Positions 1-11,900 are shown, numbered from the stretch's first letter. The stretch is 64,000 bases of DNA from Ptychodera flava (GCF_041260155.1 NC_091946.1:34687620-34751619); one strand, 5' to 3'. The notes: a model not told the origin generated them from the sequence alone. Translations and numbers: made by a program.

Positions 1-781
1 ATACTACAAATAGAAGACATTATTTCACCACTGTAGTAATCATATCATCAAAATAGCAAAATTCATTAACTTTTCTTCCTTCATTTCTTCTTGTCCATAA
101 TTAGTATAAGCATTTAATAGGCAAACTACCAAAATGCAGATTGAAAACTGCTAGATGGCAACTTATTAGTGTCATATCTTACTATCAATTCAACGTACAT
201 GGCGTTTTGTCAACTTCGGTCAAGTCCATAGTGATATATATTCCTTAGTTAATTAGTTATGCAAAAATGCTAAACTACTTTCACTTATGTTATATCAGAG
301 TATTTCAATTTATATAGCAAGTTTTGTCAACTTTGGTCAGGTTAATCTAGATATATATCTGTGATGAGTAAAGTTAGTTACATACACAAACCAACAGTGT
401 TATTTTTGTCATAATTCTTAGACAGACAAACAAACACAAAGACAAACACAAAGAGAAACATACACAGAGAATTTAAAATATCAGTACCACAATAGCTCAT
501 TCGAATGAACACACAAGTTAAAAACCCTTGTCGCGGTAATACTATTTCCTAGTCCTCTGTGCCCCACTCCTAATAATTTAGTGCATCCTCCCTTGCTATG
601 TAAATGAGCAAAAATGAGCAAAAATAAGTCAAAATATTATTTCAAAAATTAATTTCTGCTGAACTATGCAACCAACATCCCTCAAAACCTAATCAGATCT
701 AGTTTCCACCCTAAAGATTCTGTGTACCAAATTACGTGACATTTGATGAACAAGTTTCAGAGATATCTACGACACAAATCC

Positions 782-830
<49 letters not shown>

Positions 831-925
831 ATTACAGACACACATACATACAGACATAACACACGCTAACCTATAACATTGGCCCACTTAGGTGGGCTTT
901 GCCCACCGCGTGGGCTCAAAATGAT
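1..925. mobile_element. Tail of a Helentron-like or similar non-autonomous element
   Basis: Non-coding, AT-rich. Two short repeated segments ('tcaacttYggtca' near 210 and 330, followed by TATGCAAAA-like sequence) lead into a stretch describing 'gtaccaaatt', then a (CA)n run at 785-826, then 'ggcccac' hairpins at about 880-916. The order (spaced TATGCAAA motifs, gtaccaaat, short tandem CA/GACA repeats, 'ttggcccac' hairpin) is the same as in the better copies ending at about 11262 and 13777. The left end is not defined. This lies upstream of the first visible exon of FATP copy A, so it is presumably in that gene's fourth intron. Confidence 0.45.
785..826. repeat. (CA)n microsatellite
   Basis: About 21 uninterrupted CA units, followed by looser CA/GACA-rich sequence. 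It belongs to the tail of the surrounding element. Confidence 0.95.
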
Positions 926-949
926 TCCTAGGGTTGGTTTCCGAGGCTA

Positions 950-2330
950 GGATTAGAAATTTCGATTCTCGAGTTACTCTTGTTGGATGACTTCGTTCCA
1001 TCTGACGTGATAATACATTATGAAACTGGCATAATTTCATAATCTGTGAAGGGCACAAAGCGCAAGTACATTAATCTTTCACACAAGTTATGACGCCTTA
1101 GTTGGATGCTATCGGGTTTTGCGTTCTACATCTTCGCTTGCCAAGGCCTGCTGTTCGGGCAGCTGGATGCTTCCCGAAATCAGGCCTTGGCCGATCGAGC
1201 TCACAGATCGTGGTTTTTAAAGCGCCACCACAAGATTGTATCAGACCTGTAACTAGCCAATCAGCGATCGCTGTCGTTGTTTACATTTCATTTCTTATTC
1301 TTCCCGTACGCATTCAAAGCGAGAGTGTAAATTTGCACAGTTGCGAGTGTAGTGATACGTACCGGCCGCCGCGTACTATGCATAGAATAATTATTCTTTG
1401 GCGAAGTATGGTTTACAAATGTACCTCGATCCAAACGATCGTCGAATCCTCCGCAAACTTTGTTTAGAATGCAAAGTAAGTGACTGGGAAACGTTGATGT
1501 GAAGATTGTTAGTTGATCTATGTCGCAGTTTCTGCACTTTGCCGGCGGCATCTCGGATTTCTCTGTTTATGTGACGCGTGCTGTGATTGGTCCGCCTGAT
1601 TTTCAAGTTCTATCAGATTTCCTTCGCACAGTATATCAGCGTGATCACGCACGGCGTAGTTAGTGGAAGACTCCTGTCTGGCTAACGAGCCGTGCGAGCG
1701 GACGATGTGCGTTCTAATGCAAATATAGATGCTTATTATTTATGTTTAATTTGTATTTGTTATCGTAAAAATTTGAGAAGTCGCAAATTCCAATCAAAGA
1801 AATGCGATATTTAAGTCTGTGCACTGTTCAAATAGGGGCAAAGTATCACCAAGTTTGTATAGCAATGGCCTTCTGAGGCCATAGTATGTAAACACTATGC
1901 TGTGCGTCCATTTGCGTAGTTTTTTGTTTTTTCAGGAAAATCGGAAACTTGTCAAACTTTCAGAAAGGTCAACCGTTGACGACACTCTTTTTCAAATAGA
2001 CAAAGTCATGGCTTTCATTACAATTAATAGATATTTCCTTACAGCAGTAATATTACAACCATTGGCAGGTGCGATAAAGTGAAAACGTACCGTCTTGCAG
2101 TTTATAGTCACAGAATAAGGCAGTTTGTATAAGAAATAATTCACGTAATAACGTTCTTTTTAACCACTTACCCGCCTATCTTTTTGAATTTCTAGTGCAC
2201 GCAAAACAAGGAATTACTTACTTTGAACGTACTGAGATAGTATGACAGGGTTAGTACACCCTATTCGGTAGTAAAAAAGTTCTACTCAGCATAATACTTT
2301 TAGATGAGTATTCAGCTTGTCAACCAAACC
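950..2330. repeat. Intronic block shared with the window's right end (copy A side)
   Basis: This block and 56130-56815 are co-linear and clearly alike, for example 'tgacttcgtYccatctRacg' near 988 and 56166, 'gcactgttcaaat' near 1821 and 56408, and 'acaaggaattacttact' near 2208 and 56739. Here it lies just upstream of exon 5 of FATP copy A; at 56 kb it lies downstream of exon 4 of copy C. It is therefore the same intron (intron 4) in two paralogues, kept since duplication. I do not see it in intron 4 of copy B (34703-37096). No reading frame is conserved between the two copies, so it is non-coding. Confidence 0.75.
1121..1716. mobile_element. hAT-like MITE, 580 bp, with 7-8 bp target-site duplication
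   Basis: The direct repeat GCGTTCTA occurs at 1121-1128 and 1709-1716. Between them, 1129-1708 is absent from the paralogous block at 56 kb, which reads straight through ('tttgcattctga...'). The ends form imperfect inverted repeats: ACATCTTCGCTTGCC on the left and, on the reverse strand, ACATCGTCCGCTCGC on the right. An 8-bp duplication with short CA-starting inverted ends is typical of hAT elements. No transposase is encoded, and the overlapping open frames here are chance ORFs. GC content is higher than in the surrounding intron. Confidence 0.7.
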
Positions 2331-2515
2331 AGTATATGTGTAGACTACATTGCTATTGTTGGATGACGAATTTCGGTTTGGACGAGAATTCTAATGTAAA
2401 TAATTACAGTGAATTTACACATATATACGCTGTGATGACATACTAACACGAGGGTCGTAATATGGCAGAACAAGACATTTCATTGTTCATCGCATTTCCC
2501 GTCATTATAATTCAG

Positions 2516-5500
2516 GCACCAGATGATAAGAATCATTCCGTACGAATGGCGATCGGCAATGGTCTCCGCCCGGACATATGGACTAAATTTCAGCAGCGAT
2601 TCCAAATTCCGAAGATCATAGAGATGTACGGTGCCATTGATGGGACCTTCTTAGGAACGAACTCAGACAACAAAATTAGTGCTGTAGGAAAATTTTCCCC
2701 TGTAACTAAAGTACGTATTGACAAATTAACGGAGATTCATAAGTGCTCGGGGTGGCATATTGTGTTAATTTCATTTTGAAAAAAAAAAAAAACATGTTCT
2801 TTTGTATATTTGATAACACTTGAACAGTTATCGCACAAGTATGATTTGTGTACTGCACCACGTTTCAGTGTCTTTGCCTTAATTTGTCGGTGTTTAGTAC
2901 AATGAATATTGCTTATGTGTGGTTTCATGACAACGTCATTTAGGATCTACTTGAAACAGACTTGATCAGCAGCAATTTTACTGCATTTACTGCCTGGAAT
3001 CTCGCCACTTTCCATGTGAAGAGACGGTCTACCGCTTTCTGTGATCGAACGTTGCACATTCAGTCCCTAGGGATATCATCAACAGGAGTCCTTGCACGTT
3101 TCCAATTGCATAATACAACGGTGTTTGTGTTAACTTTTTTGCAGCGACTTCTTGGGTTCCACCTGGTCAAATACAATTTTGAAACTGCTGAACCAATCAG
3201 AGGAAAAGACGGGAGATGCATAGCTGTCGGGATAGGTATGGACACAAATCAACGGCCGAATAAGTTCTCATGAATATACAACTATAATGCTGTGTTAACT
3301 TTAGACAAATTTATAACTTTTTAATAACAATCATCTGGGGATGGTAATTAAAGATGAAAATTGAAGATGGCAGGACTACGTCTGGAAAACAGATACAGAA
3401 TAAACACTTCTCATGAGACAAAAGCGAAACAAAGTACTAGTATCGCCATAGACACTTCATGTGTTTCCTTTGCTGCTAAGGTACACAATTAAAAGAATCT
3501 GTGTCTCTGTTATCTGCATGGTTTCCCGAATTTTCATTGTAGACTCTCAAACTTTTCCAAAACGTTTTTGGTCTACCCTTTCTTGGTTCATTTTAAAGTC
3601 CTTGGAATAAATGAAGTTTTCACCAGCTGATTTTTGTGAGATTCGAAAATTGTCTTTTGCCTGTTAGAGTTAACACAGAGATTGCTGCCATATTGAATTT
3701 CAAGTGTCGGTAAATATTGGGTAGTCATTTTCAAGTATCATATTTTGCACGGCGACCCTGGTTTTATTTCTTATTTCGAAAGAGAAAGGTATAAAGTGTC
3801 CTTGAGCATATTATGGTCAAAACTTTCAAGTCTGTCAATATCTAGATGCGAACACGTGATGATGATGAAGATGATGATGATGATGATGATGGTGATAAAT
3901 ATGATAATGATGATGATTATTATTATTACTATTATTGTTGTTGTTGTTGTTGTTGATGCTGTTATGTTCATTATTACTGTTATTGTTTGTGATGTTGTTG
4001 TATTTGTTATTGTGTATGTGGTGACGGTGATGGTTTGTGATGATGAGCTATTGTATTTGTTGTTTAGTTGTTGTTGATATTGTTATTGTTGTTGTTGTAC
4101 TATTATTCCTAAAGGTGAGATAGGACTCTTACTGAGCCCCGTAGTTGGTAAATATAAAGGTTACAGTGGGAACGAAGAGGCGACGGAGAAAAAGCTTGTC
4201 AGGAATGCTTTCAAAGAAGGCGATGTTTACTGCAATATGGGTGATCTCCTGCGCCTGGATAAGAATTACTACCTCTACTTTGTGGACAGAATTGGCGATA
4301 CTTTCAGGTACACTTACAAAATTGCTAAGTCTTGCAAATCATATAATACAGTCATATTTAGGCTTGGCTATTTTCAGAGCATCATCACACCACACGACTA
4401 TTTTATTATATTTTTGCAAGGCGTCTTTCCTTACATGCGCTTCAGGTATGTCGAAACAGTGAAAGTTTCGTCTAAAGACACATGAACTAAGGACATTTAT
4501 TGCACCCCAATCATTTTATCAGGGCAGTTATTTTGTTTATACTTACTTTCGTTTAAGATAAAAAGGTTCCTACAGTACAAACCTTGTTGTCCTTCTTTAT
4601 GATGTAAAAAGTCTCATTATAGTTTTCAAAAATTGAGAACAGCATATTGTAAATATGTACAAGTTAAATAGTTTGTTACCTTTGATATTTTGCTCAAGAA
4701 TTCAAATTTCAGTTCTCGTTTGTATGAAGGTGGAAAGGAGAAAATGTTGCGACCACGGAAGTAGCAGAAGTTATTGGAAAGAATCCGAACGTCAAAGAGG
4801 TGAATGTCTACGGAGTGAAAATACTTGGTAGGTATCTTTAGAGTGCTTTATTATTAGACAGAGTTGCTATTACATTTAATGTGTCAGTATCTCCTTATAT
4901 ACTTCAAAAATAAAAAACTGATTACTATGATAATGCTTTTTCATGAGTAGAGTTAAGACGAAATGAAACGAGGATCAATTGTTACATTTTATAGATATTT
5001 GAATATAGTTTTCTCATTGATGATTTAGTGGACAAGACTTTCGAGATTGTGAATCTCACCCGATGAGATTTTTTATGTTTGGAAAGATGCATACTTTGTT
5101 GACGATGAAATTGAACATGCAACTTCAAAGAGCAAAACATGTGTTAGCTTATTCTGATAAATCCACGTTTGGTGATCTAAGGACAATTCGCAACATGCTA
5201 TTCATATCAAATTGTACAAGGCTATTAATGTGATATTAAACATATTCGATATGGCTTTTTGGTTGTTTTGGTTATTAAAATCGATAAAGCTGTTTATATT
5301 TTCCTTTTTGAGTCTGACAATTCCAGGTATCGACTCATCTTCGTATCACTTTCTTTTATAATATTTTACGTAATATTTGTTTAGATATTCGTTCAGAGAA
5401 AAATATGAAATTGAAAACCTTAACATAAGGTTGTATTCATATTTTCAAGGACAAGATGGCCGAGCTGGTATGGCTGCTCTTGTCCTAAAGAATGAAGAAA

Positions 5501-5757
5501 CCTTTGACCCAAAAGAATTCTATAGCCATGTTACATCTTCACTACCAAAGTATGCTTGTCCAAAATTTCTGCGGGTAATGGAGAAACTGGAAGTTACTGG
5601 CACCTTCAAGTACAAGAAAGGGGACCTTGTTGAAGAAGCATTCAACCCAAATGAGGTCAAGGAGAAGATGTATTATATTGATGATTCTGGTAGAACATAC
5701 AAACACTTGGACAAAGCTGCTTATTTGCATATTTTGGCAGGGAAAGCCAAGCTGTAA
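2516..5757 (+). CDS. FATP / very-long-chain acyl-CoA synthetase, copy A (3' exons only)
   Basis: Five exons of an SLC27A-family protein: 2516-2710, 3145-3235, 4115-4307, 4730-4827 and 5450-5757 (stop TAA at 5755-5757). All splice sites are GT-AG and all phases agree with copy B. Known members activate long and very-long-chain fatty acids to acyl-CoA using ATP at the ER, peroxisome or plasma membrane. Visible in order: the [17 protein letters not shown] block, an A5-like YGAIDG (the family usually has YGATEG), VDRIGDTFR joined to [11 protein letters not shown] (the FATP signature, split by an intron), and the C-terminal lysine loop [12 protein letters not shown]. The last residues are GKAKL; the final AKL fits the peroxisomal PTS1 consensus. 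No frameshift or stop was found. About 295 C-terminal residues are present of an expected ~620. Exons 1-4 lie off the left edge. Which vertebrate SLC27A member it matches cannot be told here. Confidence 0.92.
3538..3832. mobile_element. Degenerate copy of the 350-bp TTAA MITE
   Basis: The sequence follows the interior of the element at 9451-9802 in the same orientation, for example 'gactctcaaactttt', 'gttcattttaaag', 'agagttaacacag', 'ttttgcacggYgaccc'. Both terminal inverted repeats are missing or too diverged to see. It lies in intron 6 of FATP copy A. Confidence 0.7.
3858..4100. repeat. Trinucleotide low-complexity block (GAT/TAT/TTG)
   Basis: Runs of GATGATGAT, then TTATTATTA, then TTGTTGTTG. 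It ends about 15 bp before exon 7 of FATP copy A (acceptor at 4113-4114) and supplies its T-rich tract. The open frames through it are runs of Met, Val and Ile only and are not genes. Confidence 0.9.
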
Positions 5758-7640
5758 GGCGAAATTTAGGAATTCATGTTACCACGTATCTAATAGTAGG
5801 GTAATAACGAACAACATATCGTTCATTTCCAACTTTACATGAGCAAATTTAGTAATCAGTTTTGCGCATAGAGTTTATCATTAAACCTTTAAGCTACTTT
5901 TGAAAGCAGTGATACGCGATTTATAAAATAATTGTTGCAAAGTTAATCTTTTGTGATCGACTGATATTACCACTAGACAATAGTTACACTTGACAGTGTT
6001 GGCAACTCATCAACTTAGAAAGTATTGTCTTCTTTCCGCGTATTTACATTGATTCAACGCAACCAATTGTGTCTTTGGTGCAAGTTTGCTATCAACATCG
6101 ATGAAGTGAATTTTTGCCCCTATTCTCTAAGGTGGAATGATCGCAGTTGATTTTTTTCTTTAAGGTAAGGGCACTTTGTTTTTGCGTTTCACTCAATGAC
6201 ATGCAATTTTTTTCATATTTTACAATGTTCAACTTTAATGAGAAAAGGGCCAATTGCATTCAAAAAGTTACGATAAAAATCAATAGTTAATCCATCATAC
6301 CCCGGAGTGTATTGTACCTTAAAGCTTGTAAGGACCTGTCACACTTAGGGCCTATCCATGGTTATTAGCCTTTCATATTTTGTGTACGTCAATTCTCAAG
6401 TATAGAGAATGTGTTCATCTTTCAGACCAAAAACCATGCAAAACGATTTTTAATTTTCTTTCAAAGTGCAAATTCTCATAAAAGTCTTTATATTCTTTTG
6501 ACATTGGTATTTATAAGAATATTATAATTTCGAAAATGTGCTCATTATTCTTGTTATTTTTCTTTCTAAATCGAGAAAATATGTTTGCTTTTTTGTCCGT
6601 TCTCGAACAATCTGATTTTGAACAAATAATTACCCGTTTTGTCTGTTACTCTAGATGTTGCTGATATTACTTTTAAAACTTTTGTTCATATTAACTTAAT
6701 TTTCTTCAGTTTGACTTTCAAACAATAATGCATCTATTCCATTCAATTCTTTCCTAAACATGGAATTGTTTTTTCCTTTTTTTCTCAGGATTTAAAGGCA
6801 TTGTAAATTTGCGAATTTCGATATGCACCAGATCAGTAATTACTCTTAAATCATCAAACTAGGTGAAATAAGCTTGTATGCAATTAGAAATATCGGTTAC
6901 CTATTTTTAAAAATAAATTTAATCTTCCAACAAAGAGATGAAAATGCAGTAGCTCAGACCCCTCAACTAAACACAAAAATCCTTCTTCAAGTGAAACAGA
7001 TGACAAATTCTAAGAAAAAACCTGCAATAACATTGACGTTGTAACGTCAACCTGGAGGAGATAAGATGACATAGCCAAAATCCAATGCGTGACTGCATAA
7101 GGGGTTGTTACAGTCTAAATATAACCATGCTTGGCGTGAGATTCCTTGAAGATCGAAATCGGTCATTAGCCTCTAAATGTGTGGAATAACCTAGTATTTT
7201 AACTCTGGCATATTCTTTAAAATTCCTTGTACCCAATTGATCAATGTCTTTCCAAGAGCAGTTGAAAGTTCCCTGAATCAAAAGAGCTTCAAGCTGTGTA
7301 GAAGTATATTTAGTTAACAGAATGAGAAATACCATAAATGAAGCTATGAATGAATTAATATAGGTGAAAGATGCATACATATTACCTCACAGGAATTTTT
7401 CATTTTCAGTGCTCGCCTCTAGAATTATGTAACGATTATCGTTATCACAGATTGAGTTTATTATTTACAGTAAAATCGAAACCTGCACCTCTAACATCCG
7501 TTAACTTATGAGAATAGACAAATAAGACAGTTTTTCCACGCCCCATTTTTGCTGACAAAGTAACCAATCTCATTGTTTCCTGCGTGTTTATTGTTTAAAG
7601 TAAAGTTGAGATTTGTGCTGTTTTACCCACCTAAATATTA
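5758..7640. other. Downstream of copy A: no gene or clear repeat seen
   Basis: AT-rich non-coding sequence with no recognisable protein, tandem repeat or terminal inverted repeat. A canonical AATAAA soon after the stop codon is not evident, so the 3' UTR end of copy A cannot be placed. Confidence 0.6.
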
Positions 7641-7679
7641 TCTTACGATTAAGAAAATCTCTGTTAAGGGATTGTCAGT

Positions 7680-8400
7680 TTCTTCAAAGGGGGAGGGCAG
7701 TGAATACATGGGGTGACCTTGTTTTTGACTTTGGCGATTGGGCGTATCATTATGTTCTTGAAATGCTCAATAGGGGGTGTGTTTTTGAGTTACGGCGCCG
7801 GCTCAGACGTGCGTAAAATGCATGGTACTAGCCACGAATTGCATCATTCAGTTACAATATTTGTAATTTTAATATGTCACAGATAAACATGAGAAGTATC
7901 AGTGTGTTTTCAAATTGAAATTCTGTTTTGCAAATCAAATTTCTTGTTATACATATTCTCTTGTAACCATCCTATTCTATCCAAGTATATTTATATTAAT
8001 TCAATGTCTATAAATGTTCGATAAATATTGCTAGTTTTATATTGGAAACAAATATGTTCATAGTTTAGTCATAGACGCCCATGTGTAGTGAATCAACATT
8101 TTCGATGAAATCTAAAAAGTCAAAGTTCTTGGACATATATGCACTTTTACCTCACTTCAAGCTAAGTTAATTTACATAAGTTATCAAACATTTATAAAAG
8201 TACAAAATAGCTTGTTTTGGAGGGGAAATCTGTTAATAGTTTGCTCAATAGACTCCCATGTATTATAATTTGATATCTTCGGACGACTTATAATAATTTC
8301 GCAAAAATTGTAAAATTTCATGATTCTTCAAAAAGGCTTGAGCAAAAAATTACGACCCAAAAAATAACGGCCTCCCATTTTTAATTTTCTTCCAGTCCAT
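7680..8400. mobile_element. Decayed copy of the ~181-bp-repeat MITE family
   Basis: Contains 'gggggagggcagtgaatacatggggtgacc' in split form at the left, then two diverged units near 7890-8070 and 8070-8270 with the phrase 'tcatagacgcccatgtgtagtgaatcaacatttt'-like sequence, also seen in the elements at 30770-32289 and 52370-54103. The right part reads 'aaataacggcctccc'. No clean terminal inverted repeat or target duplication remains. Confidence 0.5.
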
Positions 8401-9450
8401 AAGAACTTGAATACCACACAGGTGTTCAATGCGTGGACTTTATCTTCTAAATAAGTTTCCTTGACCGGCTACTACTACTTCTGAACTTTCCCTAGGTTCA
8501 GTAAAATGCTAAATAATTCAGAAAACGGGCAACTTAAAGTTAGACTGTGCCAGTTATGTGTTCTGTAACCAGATGTGAACTAAATGTGCTTACGTGTTTT
8601 ACAACTGTCTTATTAATAGCTGTACGCTTCATAGAACAATAAGACATTTGTTATATCACTATATGTAGAAGGTTTAATCAACTTTCGCACAGTACTCTCA
8701 GAGTTAAATATCTTATAACAAAAATGTATTTATATGCAAATAAGCTGTTTATTAACGTGACACTGCTGAATGCTTCATGGGACAATAAGATATCGATCAG
8801 ATCAACATTTGTAGAACGTTTCATTAATTTAGTGCTGTAATTTTAAAATAATATTACTAATTACAAAGTTCATTAAATATGCAAATGAACTCTTAATTAA
8901 CTTGACACTTTTCAATGTTTCATAGCACAATTAGATATTTATCAGATCAATATGTGTAGCAGGTATTACCAAATTTAGTGCAGTAATTTCAAAGTTATAT
9001 ATACCCCATCACAAAGTTTGTTAATATGTAAATGAACCCTTAATTAACTTCACACTACTAAATCTTTTACAAAACATTCAGATATCTGTTGCGTCAGTAT
9101 CTGCTATAGATTTCATCTTATTTGGTGCACTTATTTCGGAATTATACGACAAATTACAAAACTTCATAAAATATGTAAATGAGCTATTTATAACTTGTCA
9201 CTGCTCAATGCTTCTCAGTGCAATGCGATATCTACCAGATCATATTTGTAACACGTTTCATCAAATTTAATGCTGTAATTTTGGAGTAATATCACTATTA
9301 CAGAGTTCATTAAATATGCAAATGAACCCTTAATTAATTTGACACTGCTCAATGTTTCATTATTGCACAATAAGATATTTATCAGATGAATATCTGTAGC
9401 AGGTTTCACCAAATTGGGTGCCGTAATGTCAGAGATATATACCTAATTAA

Positions 9451-9802
9451 GGTAGAACGCACCTCGGGGACAGACATTCGGACTCTCAAACTTTTACAAT
9501 TCTCTTCTGATATACCACATGTGGGGGTTCATTTTAAAGCTCTTGGTAAAAGAAAACTTTTCACCGGCTTAGTTTTTCGAAATTCGAAAATTTTTATTTT
9601 TCTCCATAGAGTTAACACAGGGATGGCGGCCATTTTTAATTTCTAATATCAGTAAATCTTGGGAAATTTGTTTCTCTAGTACCAAAATTTGCACGGTGAC
9701 CCCCTACTTTTATTCTTGATTTTGAAAGAGAATGATTGAAAGATTCCTTGAGGAAAGTTAGAGCAAAAGTTTAAGTCTTTCACTTTCGAGGTGCATAGTA
9801 CC
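9451..9802. mobile_element. TTAA-flanked MITE, 352 bp (family 1)
   Basis: Flanked by TTAA at 9447-9450 and 9803-9806. The termini are inverted repeats: GGTAGAACGCACCTCG on the left and GGTACTATGCACCTCG on the reverse strand of the right end. It is inserted in an octamer unit of the surrounding element, and removing it with one TTAA restores the unit. A reverse-oriented sister copy is at 18793-19142 and a decayed one at 3538-3832. The interior contains 'atggcggccat' but no gene. Confidence 0.88.
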
Positions 9803-9817
9803 TTAAAAGTTCATTAA

Positions 9818-10590
9818 GGTAAAGCGCGACGAATTCGGACGCGCACACGCTCTAGAAAGTTTCTGCGCAGATTTAACTCCAGCCTGCCGCAAATTGGCTA
9901 TTTTGTAGCGCATGTATTTAACATCACCTGTCATTGTTGAAATTGCGCTTTTATCTAATTTTTTGACCCAGTCTCTTAGAAATACATGTGACCTATAACC
10001 TTGTCATATTTTGACCCCCTAGGAAACTGGTTTTTATTCAATATGATCGAAAAATTAACATTTCTCTCCCATTTACAAGGCGCATATAACCCATTCAACT
10101 GGAGATATTGTAAAAAGTACCATGGTGACACCCTTTTATTAAAAGTGTAAACTAAATGGTATTATGTCAGGATTTTATTCTTCAAGTTTGGTCAAAATGA
10201 CACCATTCAAAGCGACAGGAAGAAAGTTCGAAAATTATGTAGTGATATAATTTCGATATCGTCATTTTGTAATCGATACTTATGTTAAAATTTCTTTACA
10301 AACATTATGAAAACTATACATTCGATAGATATGGATCTTAAGTCTTGGTATTTATTAAAATTAACTCATTTGCTAAGCGTTTTATAATTGCTTTCTTTAG
10401 TTTAAGTGAATTATATCATTTTTATTTATTTCTGACGACGCCATTTTAACGTCCGTTTCCATGGAAACGAGCGTGGTGACCCCCATTTTTATATTATTTT
10501 TGCACTTGCACAACTTCCAAGAATATTTGTGCAAAGTTTAAAGAAAATCACACCACAACCTAATTTTGACGTAATTCGTTGTACTTCACC
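9818..10590. mobile_element. TTAA-flanked MITE, 773 bp (family 2)
   Basis: Flanked by TTAA at 9814-9817 and 10591-10594. Termini: GGTAAAGCGCGACGAATT on the left, GGTGAAGTACAACGAATT on the reverse strand of the right. Only the 11-bp piece 9803-9813 separates it from the family-1 element to its left. Excision with one TTAA would join 'aagttca' to 'TTAAatatgc', as in intact octamer units. No coding sequence. Confidence 0.85.
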
Positions 10591-11399
10591 TTAAATATGC
10601 CAATGAACCCTTACTTAACTTTTCACTACTGAATGCTTTGCACCACGGTTAGATATCTGTCGGATCAGTATCTGCAACAGATCATCAAACTTGGTGCAGT
10701 TCTTTCGGAGTTATATGACTAATTTCAAAACTTCATAAAATATGCAAATGAGCTATTTATTAACTTGACACTGCCCAATGCTTCTCAGTACAGATATCAG
10801 ATAAATATTTGTTGCATGTATCATCAAATTTGGTGCAGGCATTTCAGAGTTAAGTCACTAAATATGAAAGTTCATTAATATGCAAATGAGCAGATAATTG
10901 ACATGGCATTCACAATTTAATCATAATGTTCTAAGATTGTCATCTGTGAAAAGTTTCATGAATTTTTTTGGCAGTATTTCTTGATAGATGTCGACACTGT
11001 CATTACTGTCTCCATAGGGAAACCATTATATGAAAAAACATGATAATGTATAACTTCATTAATATGCAAGCCACACTGACTTAAATCAAATCAGTTCTTG
11101 CAAGTATGACATGGTACCTGTCTACCAAATCTGACCTGACTCTGTTTCAGGCATTTTTGAGTTATCGTGTAAACAGACAGACACAGACAGACACACACAC
11201 ACGGGCAGACAGACAGACATCGCCGTAACATTGGCCCACGTGTGTGAACACGTGAGCTAAAAACTGATGGTTTATTTGGGGGGTTTTTCCATTATGTTGC
11301 CCAGAAAGTGGTTAAAATACCCGAAAGATTAGCTTTGAGTATGCCGTAAATTGTTCTACATGAAATATAAGGCACGTTGAATTCGATAGGCGCTTCTAT

Positions 11400-11900
11400 C
11401 ACGAGCGTAAAGTCGGCGTCATACTCATCCTCATCCTAAGCCTTAGGGGTCACGCGAAAATGAGGATGAGGACCAATTATTCCCGAATGCTTCTGTTGGA
11501 ATGATAAGTGTAAAAACGACTTTAAAAATGTGCTCCAAGTTTCATATCACTGAAAATGTTAATCAAACCAGTGGGGTTTGTATTTCATAATATTTAGTAA
11601 TGTCTCCTCTTAATATCCGTTTCTCACGATGTAGTTAAAACGCAACATTTTTAGCCCTCAATTTCCTTAAAGTTCAAAGGTTTTATGTTTAATACAATGA
11701 CTTTTCAGGCCTCAAGTCATACTTATACAAGTAATTGTTTTATATATCCTCTTAATAATTATGGCTTTCATATCGCCTCTCATGTTGGCGATTTTTACAC
11801 ATTTCGGACCATGTATACCTTTTTTGCACCAATTTTTGGAAAATCTTCACACAAGAGTTGAGAGGATACCAACAAAAACATCCACTGATCCATGGACTGA
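11400..11900. mobile_element. Truncated repeat sharing sequence with 24270-24785
   Basis: Starts with CACGAGCGTAAAGTCGGCGT, which is the reverse complement of the right end of the 24.3-25.05 kb copy (…GACGCCAACTTTACGCTCGTG). From about 11445 it is co-linear with 24278 onward ('ggggtcacgcgaaaatgagg', 'taagtgtaaaaacgacttta', 'ttcggaccatgtatacc'). It stops matching at 'ggactgaaaattac' (about 11907), where a 35-bp palindrome begins. It lacks the inserted ~40 bp with ACGCTACAGCGT that the other copy has. Confidence 0.65.

Larger units (their letters stand above)
8562..11262. mobile_element. Helentron-like non-autonomous element 1, with ~145-bp octamer units
   Basis: The left end reads 'ccagatgtgaacta...gtgcttacgtgtttt'. 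The right end is a hairpin 'cacgtgtgtgaacacgtg' followed by AGCTAA at about 11239-11260. The left GCTYACGTGTT and the right AACACGTGAGC are inverted to one another, like the subterminal inverted repeats of Helentrons, and a 3' hairpin followed by CTRR is a general Helitron hallmark. Between them lie units of about 145 bp, each with TATGCAAATGARC (near 8733, 8879, 9029, 9171, 9315, 10597, 10741, 10880), then a 'gtaccaaatctga' tail and GACA repeats. Two TTAA MITEs are nested at 9451-10590. No replicase or helicase is present. Assignment to Helentron is inference from structure. Confidence 0.6.

Noticed and set aside
1102..1606. Overlapping open frames on both strands near 1.1-1.6 kb
   Set aside because: They fall within the hAT-like insertion and show no family motif.
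3745..4077. Open frame with Met, Val and Ile runs resembling a membrane peptide
   Set aside because: It is the translation of the GAT/TAT/TTG trinucleotide block directly before an FATP exon.
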